A stretch of DNA of 64,000 bases from Dactylorhiza incarnata. Taxonomy: Eukaryota > Streptophyta > Magnoliopsida > Asparagales > Orchidaceae. Of the stretch, positions 55,286 through 64,000 are shown piece by piece (within the stretch, counting starts at the first letter, position 1; the number at the start of each line of letters is the position of its first letter). A model generated the notes under the pieces. That model was not told where the DNA came from and ran no database searches. It was given only the letters and a program-made list of their open reading frames with translations. Both the position numbers and the translations under genes were made by a program. The stretch is from assembly GCA_033032865.1 (NCBI GenBank), contig JAWHQI010000202.1, positions 1,488,001-1,552,000 on the forward strand. The letters run 5' to 3'.

Positions 55286-55413
55286 TAAGTCAATTTGGGC
55301 ACTAATGAATCATCCATGATTACCTTAGGGTCTTAGGACTACTACCTAGGTCAAGTCAACTCAAAGTGACACATGTCACTCAAAGGGGGTCTAATTCAAA
55401 TTGGGATGTTACA

Positions 55414-55864
55414 GTGCGTGCACGCGGGGGAAGGGGGTTGCATGTGCATGCAAGATCGTGCGATGCCTGTGCATGCAAGGTCGTGCGTTGCATGTGCACG
55501 CGCAAGGCCGCATGCTGCAGGTGCGTGAGGTGCCCACGCGCGGGAGGGCGCGCTGCGGCACACGCTCCCACATCCCGGAAGGGCGCATGTGCTCATAGAT
55601 TCCTGCTGATGGGCTTGTGCTGATCGAGGTGGGCCATTTCGGCGAGCTGGTTCGGGTTATGAACTCCGAATTGACTTATTTGAATTTTAAAAAATATAAT
55701 AATAATCACAGGTAGATCAAGACCATTTCTTCTTTTTAGCTGCTCGTTAAAAGAGGCGTATTTTATTGATAAAGGTAGAGCAAGCCAAAATTTGTTTTAT
55801 TTTTAGTTTTATATATATTTTAAAATCATTGTAAACAAATCAAACTTTATGTACCACTGCAGGA
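55414..55864. repeat. Duplicated segment, copy 2, left part
   Basis: It is homologous to the first part of 27880-28375. The tandem-like start (CATGCAAGATCGTGCGATG repeats) is specific to this copy. It continues at 59010 on the other side of the hAT element. Confidence 0.75.
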
Positions 55865-56323
55865 GCCCTGCACAAAAGGCCTGACCGGGCCGGCCCTGAC
55901 CGGGCCTGATCGGGCCCGGGCTTTTGTAAACCGGGCCGAGCCCGGGCCCACTGAAAATCGCGCTCGGGCTGGGCTCGGGCCGTTTCCCAGGTAGGGGGCC
56001 TCATCCGGCCCTCAGGGCCGGGCCGGGCCGGTTTTTTTTTAAAAAACAGATTTTTTAAAAAAATAAATAAATACTTATAACATGTTACAAAATTAAAAAT
56101 TAAAAATCTACAAAATTACAAAATCATGACATATTACAAAATTAAAAATTAATAATTTACAAAATTAAAAATTTACAAAATTACAAATTACAAATTACAA
56201 AATTACAAATTAAAAAATTGAAATATATTATTAATTTTAAATAAACTAAATTACAAAATTTATTAACTTATTACATATGAGGCGTTTGTCCAATCGCTGT
56301 GACTTGTAACGCGCTTATCCAAC

Positions 56324-58258
56324 TCAGATATTCATCGCGTTCATCTCGTCTTCTAGCTCCTCCGAGCTCGCCTCCAACGCTGAAATGTGCTGTTTTCTCC
56401 TCGTAGCATCCAAATAGTCCTTATAGCAGATGCATAGTTCCAGTGATTCTTCATTTAGCCGACTCCTTCGCTCGTTCAAAACCCTGCCACTAAGAGAAAA
56501 AACGGACTCCGAAGCTACCGTGCTAGCTTGGATTGTTAGTAAATCTCGGGCCATATAGGCCAAAATAGGATATGTATTAACTTTACCTTTCCACCATTTT
56601 AAGAGATCGAAGTTTTCGATCTCCTCGGTACTCATAAAATCGCGGAATTGTGTTTTGGTATACAATCCTAATTCGTTTATGCTACTAGTTGTGCGTGCTT
56701 TTTTCCTAGAGGCTAATTCTAACATTTTATTTTTAAAAGAATCTTTTGTTCTTGTTTGCGATACTTCTTCTCGGGGTCGCGAGCCATATAAGTTATCGTA
56801 ATAATTAAAAAATTCGGTAAATACAGAATGAAATTTTAAAGTACTAACGTCGTCACTATCATCGAAACTTAGATTTATGTTTAAGTTATTATTAATTTCA
56901 TCTATCAAATTTTCTACGCCGTCTACGCCGAATAACGGATTTAAAGCGGCGGCGCATGAAAACGCGGGAGGCAATTCTCTATAATATTTTAAATATTTTT
57001 CTTCCATTATTTCAATTAAAGAAAGCCACCCTTCGTGTTGCTTATAATAATTAAATTTTTGTGCGATATTTACAAAATTTTCAATTACTAGTGAGCTAGT
57101 CGGATAATACACGCCAGATAAAGAAACAGTCGCCCTATGGAAACATTTTAGTAAATCTACATAATGTAATAGTACGTCCCAATCGTTATCAGTTAAATCA
57201 TGATTATTAATTAAGGTGTAATATTCCATAAGAAATGTTTTTTGTTGAAATCCTCTTTTCAACATTTTATATGTTGAATTCCATCTCACGGGCATATCAA
57301 ATTGAGGTTTCAAATATTTATGTCCTTGTGCTGTTACAAATTTTCTAAAATCTTGACTTCGTTGTTTTGTACAATAAATAAATTTAAGCATTGTCCGAAT
57401 TTTTGAAATATACGGTTCCATAGCTGCTAGACTATCTTGCACTACTAAATTTAAAACGTGACAGACACATCGAGTGTGAAAAAACGCACCGTTTAACATT
57501 GGTTTTAAATCGCGTTTTAACCACTCTATTGCGAGGTTATTATTACTAGCGTTATCAAAAGATATACTCATTATTTTATCTTTTAATTTAAATTCGCGCA
57601 CGCATTTAATAATAACCTGATATATAGCTTTACCTGTGTGCGGAAATTCAAAACCTTCAAAATATATAACGATCTTATTTAGCTCCCAAGAAACGGGATC
57701 GATCCAATGACACGTGATACATATATACGATAATCCTACTTTTATGGAGCTACTCCAGACGTCGCTCGTTAAACTCACACGTCCCTCAAAAGTTTCAAAA
57801 TAATTTATTAAAGATTGTTTTGCCTCAAAATATAATTTTAGTGCGTCGCGTCTAATAGTAGATCTACTTACTTGTTGATTTTTTGGCTGAAGTCCTTCGT
57901 GTATGTACTCCGTCGCCTCATCGTTGTCATAGTGGCTAAATGGCAACCCACGTCTGATGACGTCTTTCACCTGCAATTCACGTTATCGAAGTTGATCGTA
58001 CGTCCATATTTGCCTCGATGCGGATAGTTGTGCCTGCCTGGACTCCGGAGCTTGTTTCGCAATACAAGACTTTATGTGTCTTGCTAGTGTCGAGTTGCCG
58101 GTAAGAGTTAGCAATTTTGAACATAATTTGCATCGCGCCTTGAATTTGTCGCCGATTTTGACTTTGTCAAAATGATCCCAAACTGGCGCTTTCCGGTTAT
58201 GCTCCACTTCGGCCGTACTTTGAGTCGACGACGCCAGCGTTGATGAGGAGGATACCAT
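56324..58258 (-). pseudogene. hAT transposase (BED zinc finger, RNase H-like core, hATC) with one internal stop
   Basis: From the ATG at 58258 a BED zinc finger comes first (CKLCSKLL, LARHIKSC). The frame is then closed by TAA at 57983-57985 and goes on in the same frame without other stops to 56324 (644 codons in all). The core has LTSDVW (first acidic residue) and SISFDNASNNN (second), and the C-terminus the dimerisation signature TVASESVFSLSGRVL. It is close to plant RICESLEEPER-type transposases in layout. Only the stop separates the DNA-binding and catalytic parts; whether it is a true stop, a tiny intron or a sequence error cannot be told. Confidence 0.85.
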
Positions 58259-58488
58259 AAATATTAGAGAGCGAGAGAGTAGGAGAGTGAGAGAGTGAGA
58301 GAGAATGAGAGAAAGAGAGAGATGGTGAGAGAGAATGAGAGAGAGTGAGGTGGTGAGAGAGTGAGGCGGTTTTTTTTTTTAAGATTTATTTATAATTTTT
58401 TTTAATTTTTTATTATTATTATTTAAAATAAAATAATTTAAAAAATAATAATAAAAAAAATTAAAAAAGGACAGCCTAGGGGCTAGGC

Positions 58489-58765
58489 TGGACAGCCTAG
58501 CCCCTAGGCTGTCCCGCTGCCAGCTGACATTGATGTCAGCTGGCAGCAGCTAAGAGCCTTTAACGGCTCTTAATAAGAGCCGTTAACGGCTCTAATAAGA
58601 GCCGTTAACGGCTCTTAATGCTCTTAATAAGAGCCGTTAACGGCTCTAATAAGAGCCGTTAACGGCTCTTATTAAGAGCGGCTCTTATTAAGAGCCTTTA
58701 ACGGCTCTTATTAAGAGCCTTTAACGGCTCTTAAAAAGAGCCGTTAAACGACTCTTTTTAAGAGT
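58489..58765. repeat. Palindrome array in the hAT subterminal region
   Basis: Three kinds of palindrome follow each other: CAGCCTAGGGGCTAGGCTG-type (58489-58520), a 15-bp-stem hairpin GCTGCCAGCTGACAT/ATGTCAGCTGGCAGC (58521-58555), and about nine tandem copies of AGAGCCGTTAACGGCTCT and shortened forms (58555-58765). Confidence 0.9.
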
Positions 58766-59009
58766 CGTTTAAGGGCTCTCGGGCTGGGCCCCAGCCCTGG
58801 GCCGGGCTGCGCCTGGGCCCGGGCTCAGGTCGGCCCGAAAATTGGGCTTTGCCCGGCCCGACCCGGGCCGGGTATCGGGCCGGGCAGAAGCTCCAGATTG
58901 GAGCCCTGCCACGGCCCCAAGCCCAGGTTAGGCCTGGGCCGGGCCTCAACGTGCTTTTTCCGGGCCGGGCTCGGGCCGGCCCAATGGGCCCGGGCCTTTT
59001 GTACAGGGC

Positions 59010-59738
59010 CAGCGGGGGCACGATTTCTCCTCCATACGCAATATTCATTGACCATAAATTCTCGGGCGCTCCACTAAAAGCACAATTCTACGGCAATGCC
59101 AATTTCAGCCTGAGCAGAATCTCCTTCCATTTGAAAATGTTTTGTGTTTTATTTTATAATAATAACAATAGCAATATTAACGAAGACACAGATACAAGGT
59201 ATTTTGGCTCAAATAAACTAATTTTTATTAAAAAAATAAAAAACACATACATGGTGCTGCGTAAGACAGAGCGAATAAACTACAATATCAATATCAATCG
59301 AAATCCAAACAAACTGAGAGACGAGCAAGAGCCGGAGCCAGAGGTCCGGAAGAGTCCAATGTGATGAACCTACGGACAAATGATGACATAAAATCCGAGG
59401 CGAAGCTACAACTAGTGTCCCATCTCATGGCAAGGTTGCCGTCCCATCTCATGGCAAGGTTGCAGCATTCAACTTTTCAATTTTACCCCTATTTATTATC
59501 AAATTTTCAAGTCCATTAATTTGTGTTTTTTTTTTCATTTTAAAAAAAAGTGTTCTGATATAGAAAAAGTCTCTTACGGTCTTACCTACAATAAAAATGT
59601 GCTCTTCTCGTTGCTCTCAACCCCCATGCAAAAGAAAAAAATTAGCAACGGACGGGCGCTCGAGGGTTTGCGAACGGTGGGAGCACAATCGCGTTAGGGT
59701 AATGTTGTGGCCGGAGAACTGTCGGGCGGGGCACCTGG
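59010..59738. repeat. Duplicated segment, copy 2, right part, and flank
   Basis: 59010-59235 is homologous to 28378-28600. From there to 59738 I see no gene; a 24-bp phrase (gtcccatctcatggcaagg core) is duplicated in tandem near 59420-59465. Confidence 0.7.
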
Positions 59739-60194
59739 TGTTAGGAATAATAATTATGTGGGTCATATATGTTAATTATGCACGTTAATGGGCTGTCATT
59801 AATATCGACCCAATTTATGTGATTTAATTAATTTGGTCGATTACGTTTCATATTGTATGGACGGTTTAAATAATGTGTGGACACCAGGAGTCATTTATAT
59901 TTATATGACGGATTTAAATGTAAATGACCGCATTAAGGTTTAGTTATAAATAGGTTATGGTTCCCGGGTCACAAGTTATGATATTCACTCTCATTCAGTA
60001 CTAGCATCCCATCGCTGGAGAGGGCCTAAGAAGGAAGAGGAGTCGTCAATTCTTCGTCAGGATCTTGTAGAGTTGGAATATCCGTGACCGCAATAATCCA
60101 TCTAAATGGATTCAGGTATGCTTCCGCTCATGTTTTCTCCGTCTCGATGTTTCAACTAGAGCGAATCCGTCTCCGTCATGGTTTCACTCAATCA
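59739..60194 (+). repeat. LTR of a Ty1/copia element (plus strand)
   Basis: TGTTAGGAATAATAA...CTCAATCA, 456 bp, followed after AG by the primer-binding site TGGTATCAAAGC (60197-60208). TATAAATAG at about 59945-59953 is its TATA box. Confidence 0.8.
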
Positions 60195-60208
60195 AGTGGT
60201 ATCAAAGC

Positions 60209-61868
60209 TACTCTATGTCGATTCACCGGGATTTTCCGGCGGTTCTCGGATTTCTTTTCTCTCTTTTGGCGGACTTTGTTGATTTAACCCATTTTTTGTT
60301 CTCGCTCGGCTTCTTCGGATTTAGCGCCACCACCGATAATCAGTAGTGAATCGTAGTGACCAAAGATCTCATGATCGTCGGAATCCGCTGCGATTGGTGG
60401 TCGGTGGTGCCACCACTGCCTCTTGGCGGCTAAACCATGGCTAGGGTGGCCGGATCCGGCATATGCCGACAGATTCCTGCACCATTTCGGTGGCAGAGAG
60501 TTTTTTTTTGGAATGCCCAATTTAGGCTCTTTTGAAATATTTCAAATTTGATTTTGATTTTGGCAAATTTGAATCCGTTACCAAAATTAAAATTATTTTG
60601 GAGATCTTTTCAGTGTAGTTTTGACATGACATTGTTTTTTTGGGCAATTATAATTTGAGCATATTTTATTAACATAATAATAATAATTATGCCCAAATTT
60701 ACTCAAAATTTGTTATCTAAATCAGCAAAATATTTGAGCTATTTTGGCAAGAAATTTTGAGTATTTCCTGCAGCCTTATTTCTCATATCTGTGTTATGTT
60801 GAAATATTTCATGCCTTAATTACCTCTTATTGTGGGTTATTTTAGCAATCTAAATTTGTGTTAATTTAATTCAGATATGGATTGCCTTTTGGAGCCGATT
60901 TTCGCCTATCTTTGGATGTTTTATTATTCCTCTTGCTTTATGGGCCATTTATTTTTGGCATGTGTTTTAAGGAATTATATAAATATAAAAATATTTTTTA
61001 TTATAAAATAATAATGATATTATTATTTTGGTAATAAATATTAAGTTATTCCATAAATCTTAATTTAAATCATGGATTAAATTAAATTAATAAAATTGAG
61101 AAGCTAAATATGCAACCCAATTAATTCTTTAACCCGACTTGAATTTTGTCATTTTGAGCATAATTTTGCGATTAGATCGACGTAAAATTGGTAATCTCTA
61201 ATTATAAAATAATAATGTAATTATTATTTAGCAATTAATATATTACGCTCGATCTAATTTTGCAAGCAAATTAATTTTAATATTCAGATAAATAATAATT
61301 TATTAGAATATTTAAAATATTATTTTCATTAAAATTGATGAGCTCTAATTTTGAGAAATTACACTAGCCCATTTTTATGTTCGTGTTTACTATAAAATAA
61401 TCAAATTTAAAATTTAATCGTCGGGTCAATTTTGTAATCATGTACCTGCTCTGCACCGATTAATTAAATTTGAAATTTAAAATTAAATTCACTAAATAGT
61501 GATTCAATAATTATTAAATATCTAATTTTGCCGAATAAATTAATTGAAACGACATCCCGCCAAAGTGGGCTCTCTCGTGTAGATTAATTTAATTTAGCAT
61601 TATTAAACGATTGCAGTGGATGTGTAATTCATGCGAATATTAATTGGCCCAAAGGAAAATTATTAATATTTGGCCGAATTGCGCGCCCACATGTGGTAAT
61701 AAATATGTGACAATTATTTTGTTCTTCATGTGAGTGGTATGTCAGTCCAAAGAAAAGTCTACTGTTTGACAGGAATTATCGCCAGTATTTGATTACTACA
61801 CCAAGAGGATCACTTGGAATCGATATTTCTTTCGAAAGACAAAATGTCGGCGTTCCGCTAGATCTCTT
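60209..61868 (+). other. Leader of the copia element
   Basis: AT-rich, noncoding, unusually long (about 1.7 kb) for a copia leader. I see no other element in it. Confidence 0.4.
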
Positions 61869-62300
61869 GTGAAGCCCCCACCACTATTTAATAAATTTAA
61901 TTTGTGCATTGCGATGTGTAATTTATTTTCTCTGGGCATGCAAATTAATTTATGCAATTTTTTTACATCTCATAACTCCGTTACAACGATTTCTGCTAAC
62001 ATTAATTCAATTTCAATGCTTAATGGAACTAATTTTAAAGACTGGAAAGAAAACATCATAATCGTGCTCGGTTGTATGGACTTAAATCTTGCGCTTAGGA
62101 CTGAAAAGCACTAAAGTTAGAGCTGTCAGAAGACCTACTCGTGCATTTAGTTCTGATTTCTCTTCCTGCACAATTCAGTCAATTCAAGGTCAGTTATAAA
62201 TGTCAAAAAGAGAAATAGTTTCTTAATGAGCTCGTTTCATATTGTGTGCAAGAGGAGAATAGATTGAAGCAAGAAATGACTACAAGTGCTCATATAACAG
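61869..62300 (+). pseudogene. Copia gag fragment, cut by the 5S-derived element
   Basis: SMLNGTNFKDWKENIIIVLG with CMDLNLALR is the gag N-terminal signature of several copia lineages. A stop follows at 62112. Further on, SYCVQEENRLKQEM is the later gag motif, so a deletion or frameshift lies between. The coding similarity ends at about 62296, where the 5S-derived sequence begins. Nothing of protease or pol is present. Confidence 0.7.
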
Positions 62301-62302
62301 AG

Positions 62303-62710
62303 AGCTCAATTGGGGATGAGAAGTGAAAGTACTCCATAGTTAAGCGTGCTCGGGCTGGAGTAGTTCTGGGATGGGTGACCTCCTGGGAAGTCCACGCGCT
62401 GCCGCTTAACCGGCTCAATTCTCATCAAAGGGGGAGCGCGATCTCCAACAACCCGCTGTGCCCTGTGGTGGGACAGAGAGGGGTTAGGGTGCATGGTCTG
62501 CAGACCATCTGGTTAGGCTGAACCCTTCCGGTGCCAGCTGGGTCCCGTGTTGGCGGGCGTGGGATGGGAGGGTGCCGGCGGTCCAGTTGGATCCCGTGTT
62601 GGCGGGCCTGGACCATTACAAAAAGTGCAATCCTGGAGGATAGTACATTTTGTAACGGTCCAGGCCCGCCAACACGGGACCCAACTGGACCGCCGGAGCT
62701 CGCCTCCACC
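62303..62710 (+). mobile_element. Half of a second 5S-derived inverted element
   Basis: GAGCTCAATTGGGGATGAG and GAAGTGAAAG lead into a 5S-like domain (62329-62406), then an arm homologous to 7103-7377 (CCAACAACCCGCTGTGCCC, AGAGAGGGGTT). The arm ends CCATTACA, followed by the linker AAAAGTGCA...GTACATTTT and an inverted copy of the arm end (TGTAACGGTCCAGGCC...GGACCGCCGG, to about 62696). It thus keeps one arm, the tail-to-tail junction and the start of the next arm. The left and right limits are not exact. Confidence 0.65.
62329..62406 (+). ncRNA. 5S rRNA-derived Pol III promoter domain 5
   Basis: TACTCCATAGTTAAGCGTGC is followed by GGGATGGGTGACCTCCTGGG and AAGTCC. The first T4 run downstream is at about 62648-62651, in the junction linker. 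Confidence 0.65.
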
Positions 62711-64000
62711 ATGCCGCACAGTCACAACACCCGCCGCCAAGCTCGTTATCAGGTTTGGTTTCTCCCCCTCTCCCTCTGTGCTAGAATCTAGATCTATTTA
62801 GGAGTGATATCGGGCTCAAACGAGCTCATTTCCATGCGAGATTGAGGGAGAAATCCGATCCTTTTCTTCTTGCTCGGGATCGCCGGAGAGGCCATCTCCG
62901 GTGGCCGTATCACCGTCAAACGCTAGCCACCACCTTAACGGAGGGGGTGGAGGCGGTGGCCGGCCGTGGGGTGCTGCAGGTTGCCGGGAAATGGCCAGAG
63001 AAGATGGCCCAGGCGGGATCGATCTGGACCGTCGGCTGGCTGGGGAAGATGACGGGATGCCGTCGGATTTGAGCCAGGATTCGTGCAAATGTTTTGGTAT
63101 ATATATATATTATTATTCATGAATATTACATGAATTCTTTCACACTTTCTTATGCATTTTCATACTGGATTTTGAGGCCCTTAGAGTCATTTTTAGGAAA
63201 AAACGCCTGAGATAGCTTTTGTAGGCCTTGATGTCTACTTTCATTTGAAATTTAAATCAGGTCATTTGAATCACTGTAGGACCCACAACTCTCATTTTAG
63301 TTAGGCTGGTCAAAACATAAACCAGAAATTAATTAGTGTGCACACTCTAAAATATAAGTCTGATGGACTTGGGATTTTGACCATGCATGCATGTGCCTTA
63401 TACCTAGCTTAGGTTTAAATATCAGAATTTATGGAGACAATTTTTCTAAAGTTTTATTCAGAACATGGAAAATCAAATAAATGGAATATTTGGAGTTATA
63501 TGATCCCAAATTTTGGTGAGGGCTTCTTTAGGTCATGTATGGACACTGGTTAAAATTTCATCACATGTGCATGAGTATATTTCTCTGAACTTCAAAATGA
63601 AGTTTGGGTCTTAAGAGAAAAATTGGGGAGCTAATAGTCATTTTGGGCTTGGAAGTGTTTGATGGAATTGAAGGTGGAAATCACCTTGCATGCCTCTGAA
63701 CCCTTGGGGGTTTTGTATGTCATGGGGATATACATCATTTACATAAGTTTCATGATTTTTGGAAGTTATTTTCCTAAAGTTTTTAATAAAATAAAAATTG
63801 TCACACTTTTAAATTAAGGAAATAATTTGAAACAAAACCTTAGGGATAAATCCCAAACTCTGGGAAATGGGTCTTTGACTTAAATGACATGTCTAGGAAT
63901 TTATTTTAGAATTTTTCATCACATGTGTTTCTCTGAAAAAGATTTGTTGGTTAGGTCAATTTATAATGATATAAAAAGGAGGTTAAACCTCATCAAGGGC
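62711..64000. other. No gene recognised
   Basis: A GC-rich part (62820-63080, Ser/Pro/Gly-rich frames on both strands) is followed by AT-rich noncoding DNA. The texture resembles LTR DNA at 50-52.6 kb, but I found no boundary or primer-binding site. Confidence 0.4.

Larger units (their letters stand above)
48819..55413 (-). repeat. Very long 5' LTR of a Tekay-type Ty3/gypsy element, carrying an insertion
   Basis: On the minus strand the LTR reads TGTAACATCCC (55413) to GGGCGAGTCTTACA (48819), beside a primer-binding site. Without the 1.8-kb Harbinger-like insertion it would be about 4.8 kb. It contains a tandem duplication and long AT-rich noncoding DNA without frames. An alternative reading is that TGTAACACCCC at 52115 marks a separate plus-strand LTR of 52115-55413 with an 11-bp inverted end. 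I favour the longer one because of the primer-binding site. Confidence 0.5.
55865..59009 (-). mobile_element. hAT transposon, 3.1 kb
   Basis: The ends share inverted GCCCTG(C/T)ACAAAAGGCC. The flanks CTGCAGGA and CAGCGGGG are 5 of 8 equal, compatible with a decayed 8-bp duplication, and the paralogous copy at 28.37 kb shows the site without the insertion. Both subterminal regions are rich in CGGGCC/GGGCCGG words. The right one also has a palindrome array. One transposase gene on the minus strand fills the centre. Confidence 0.85.

Noticed and set aside
52115..55413. Separate plus-strand LTR beginning TGTAACACCCC
   Set aside because: No primer-binding site, purine tract or matching 5-bp flanks; kept as an alternative to the longer minus-strand LTR.
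58758..59364. Gly/Pro/Ala/Arg-rich frames at the hAT right end
   Set aside because: They come from CGGGCC subterminal repeats and cross the element boundary.

Overview
The window is nuclear DNA of a flowering plant. It holds one clear host gene, an MTP1/ZAT-type vacuolar zinc transporter at 25.7-27.3 kb (minus strand), set in layers of nested transposable elements. The evidence for a plant is the set of element lineages (Tat/Retand and Tekay Ty3/gypsy, Sirevirus Ty1/copia, TRIMs, hAT, PIF/Harbinger) and the MTP protein with its intron in the 5' leader. I cannot place the species.

Layout. 1-12.65 kb: a large Tat-type (Retand-like) Ty3/gypsy element on the minus strand. Its 5' LTR is at 11994-12648 and its gag-pol reads leftwards to 5153. 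Beyond pol lie a repeat-rich tail and two intron-containing genes in antisense, the second with its own TATA box; the 3' LTR is off the left edge. A 1.38-kb palindromic element built from four alternating 5S-rRNA-derived domains (6632-8015) splits the second RNase H domain. 12.65-16.9 kb: AT-rich microsatellite DNA with small inverted-repeat elements. 16.9-19.2 kb: a probable solo gypsy LTR holding a complete TRIM with its target duplication. 19.2-25.2 kb: a Tat LTR fragment, then the 3' end of a Sirevirus whose LTR contains a plus-strand solo LTR. 25.3-28.7 kb: the host gene and its promoter, plus a segment duplicated at 55.4-59.2 kb. 29-31.7 kb: the remains of another gypsy element. 31.7-48.2 kb: Sirevirus-type copia elements. 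A 9.3-kb element with paired 1.71-kb LTRs and a CACAC target duplication sits inside the LTR of a second, chimeric element that has no reverse transcriptase; that LTR also carries a second TRIM. 48.2-55.4 kb: a very long Tekay-type LTR containing a PIF/Harbinger-like element filled with an orientation-switching minisatellite. 55.9-59.0 kb: a hAT transposon whose transposase has a single internal stop. 59.7-62.3 kb: the start of another copia element, whose gag is broken by a second 5S-derived inverted element. The rest has no gene I can support.

The most unusual observation is the 5S-derived palindromic element. Its four 5S-like domains keep the Pol III internal promoter boxes, they point alternately left and right, and a 16-bp palindrome at the tail-to-tail junction gives a T5 terminator in both directions. 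A second, half copy with the same design lies 54 kb away. Other strong signals are the inverted CCCGGGC/A5 minisatellite, the palindrome array in the hAT subterminal region, a hairpin that co-varies at the PBS-proximal end of several Sirevirus LTRs, and antisense genes inside the Tat element.
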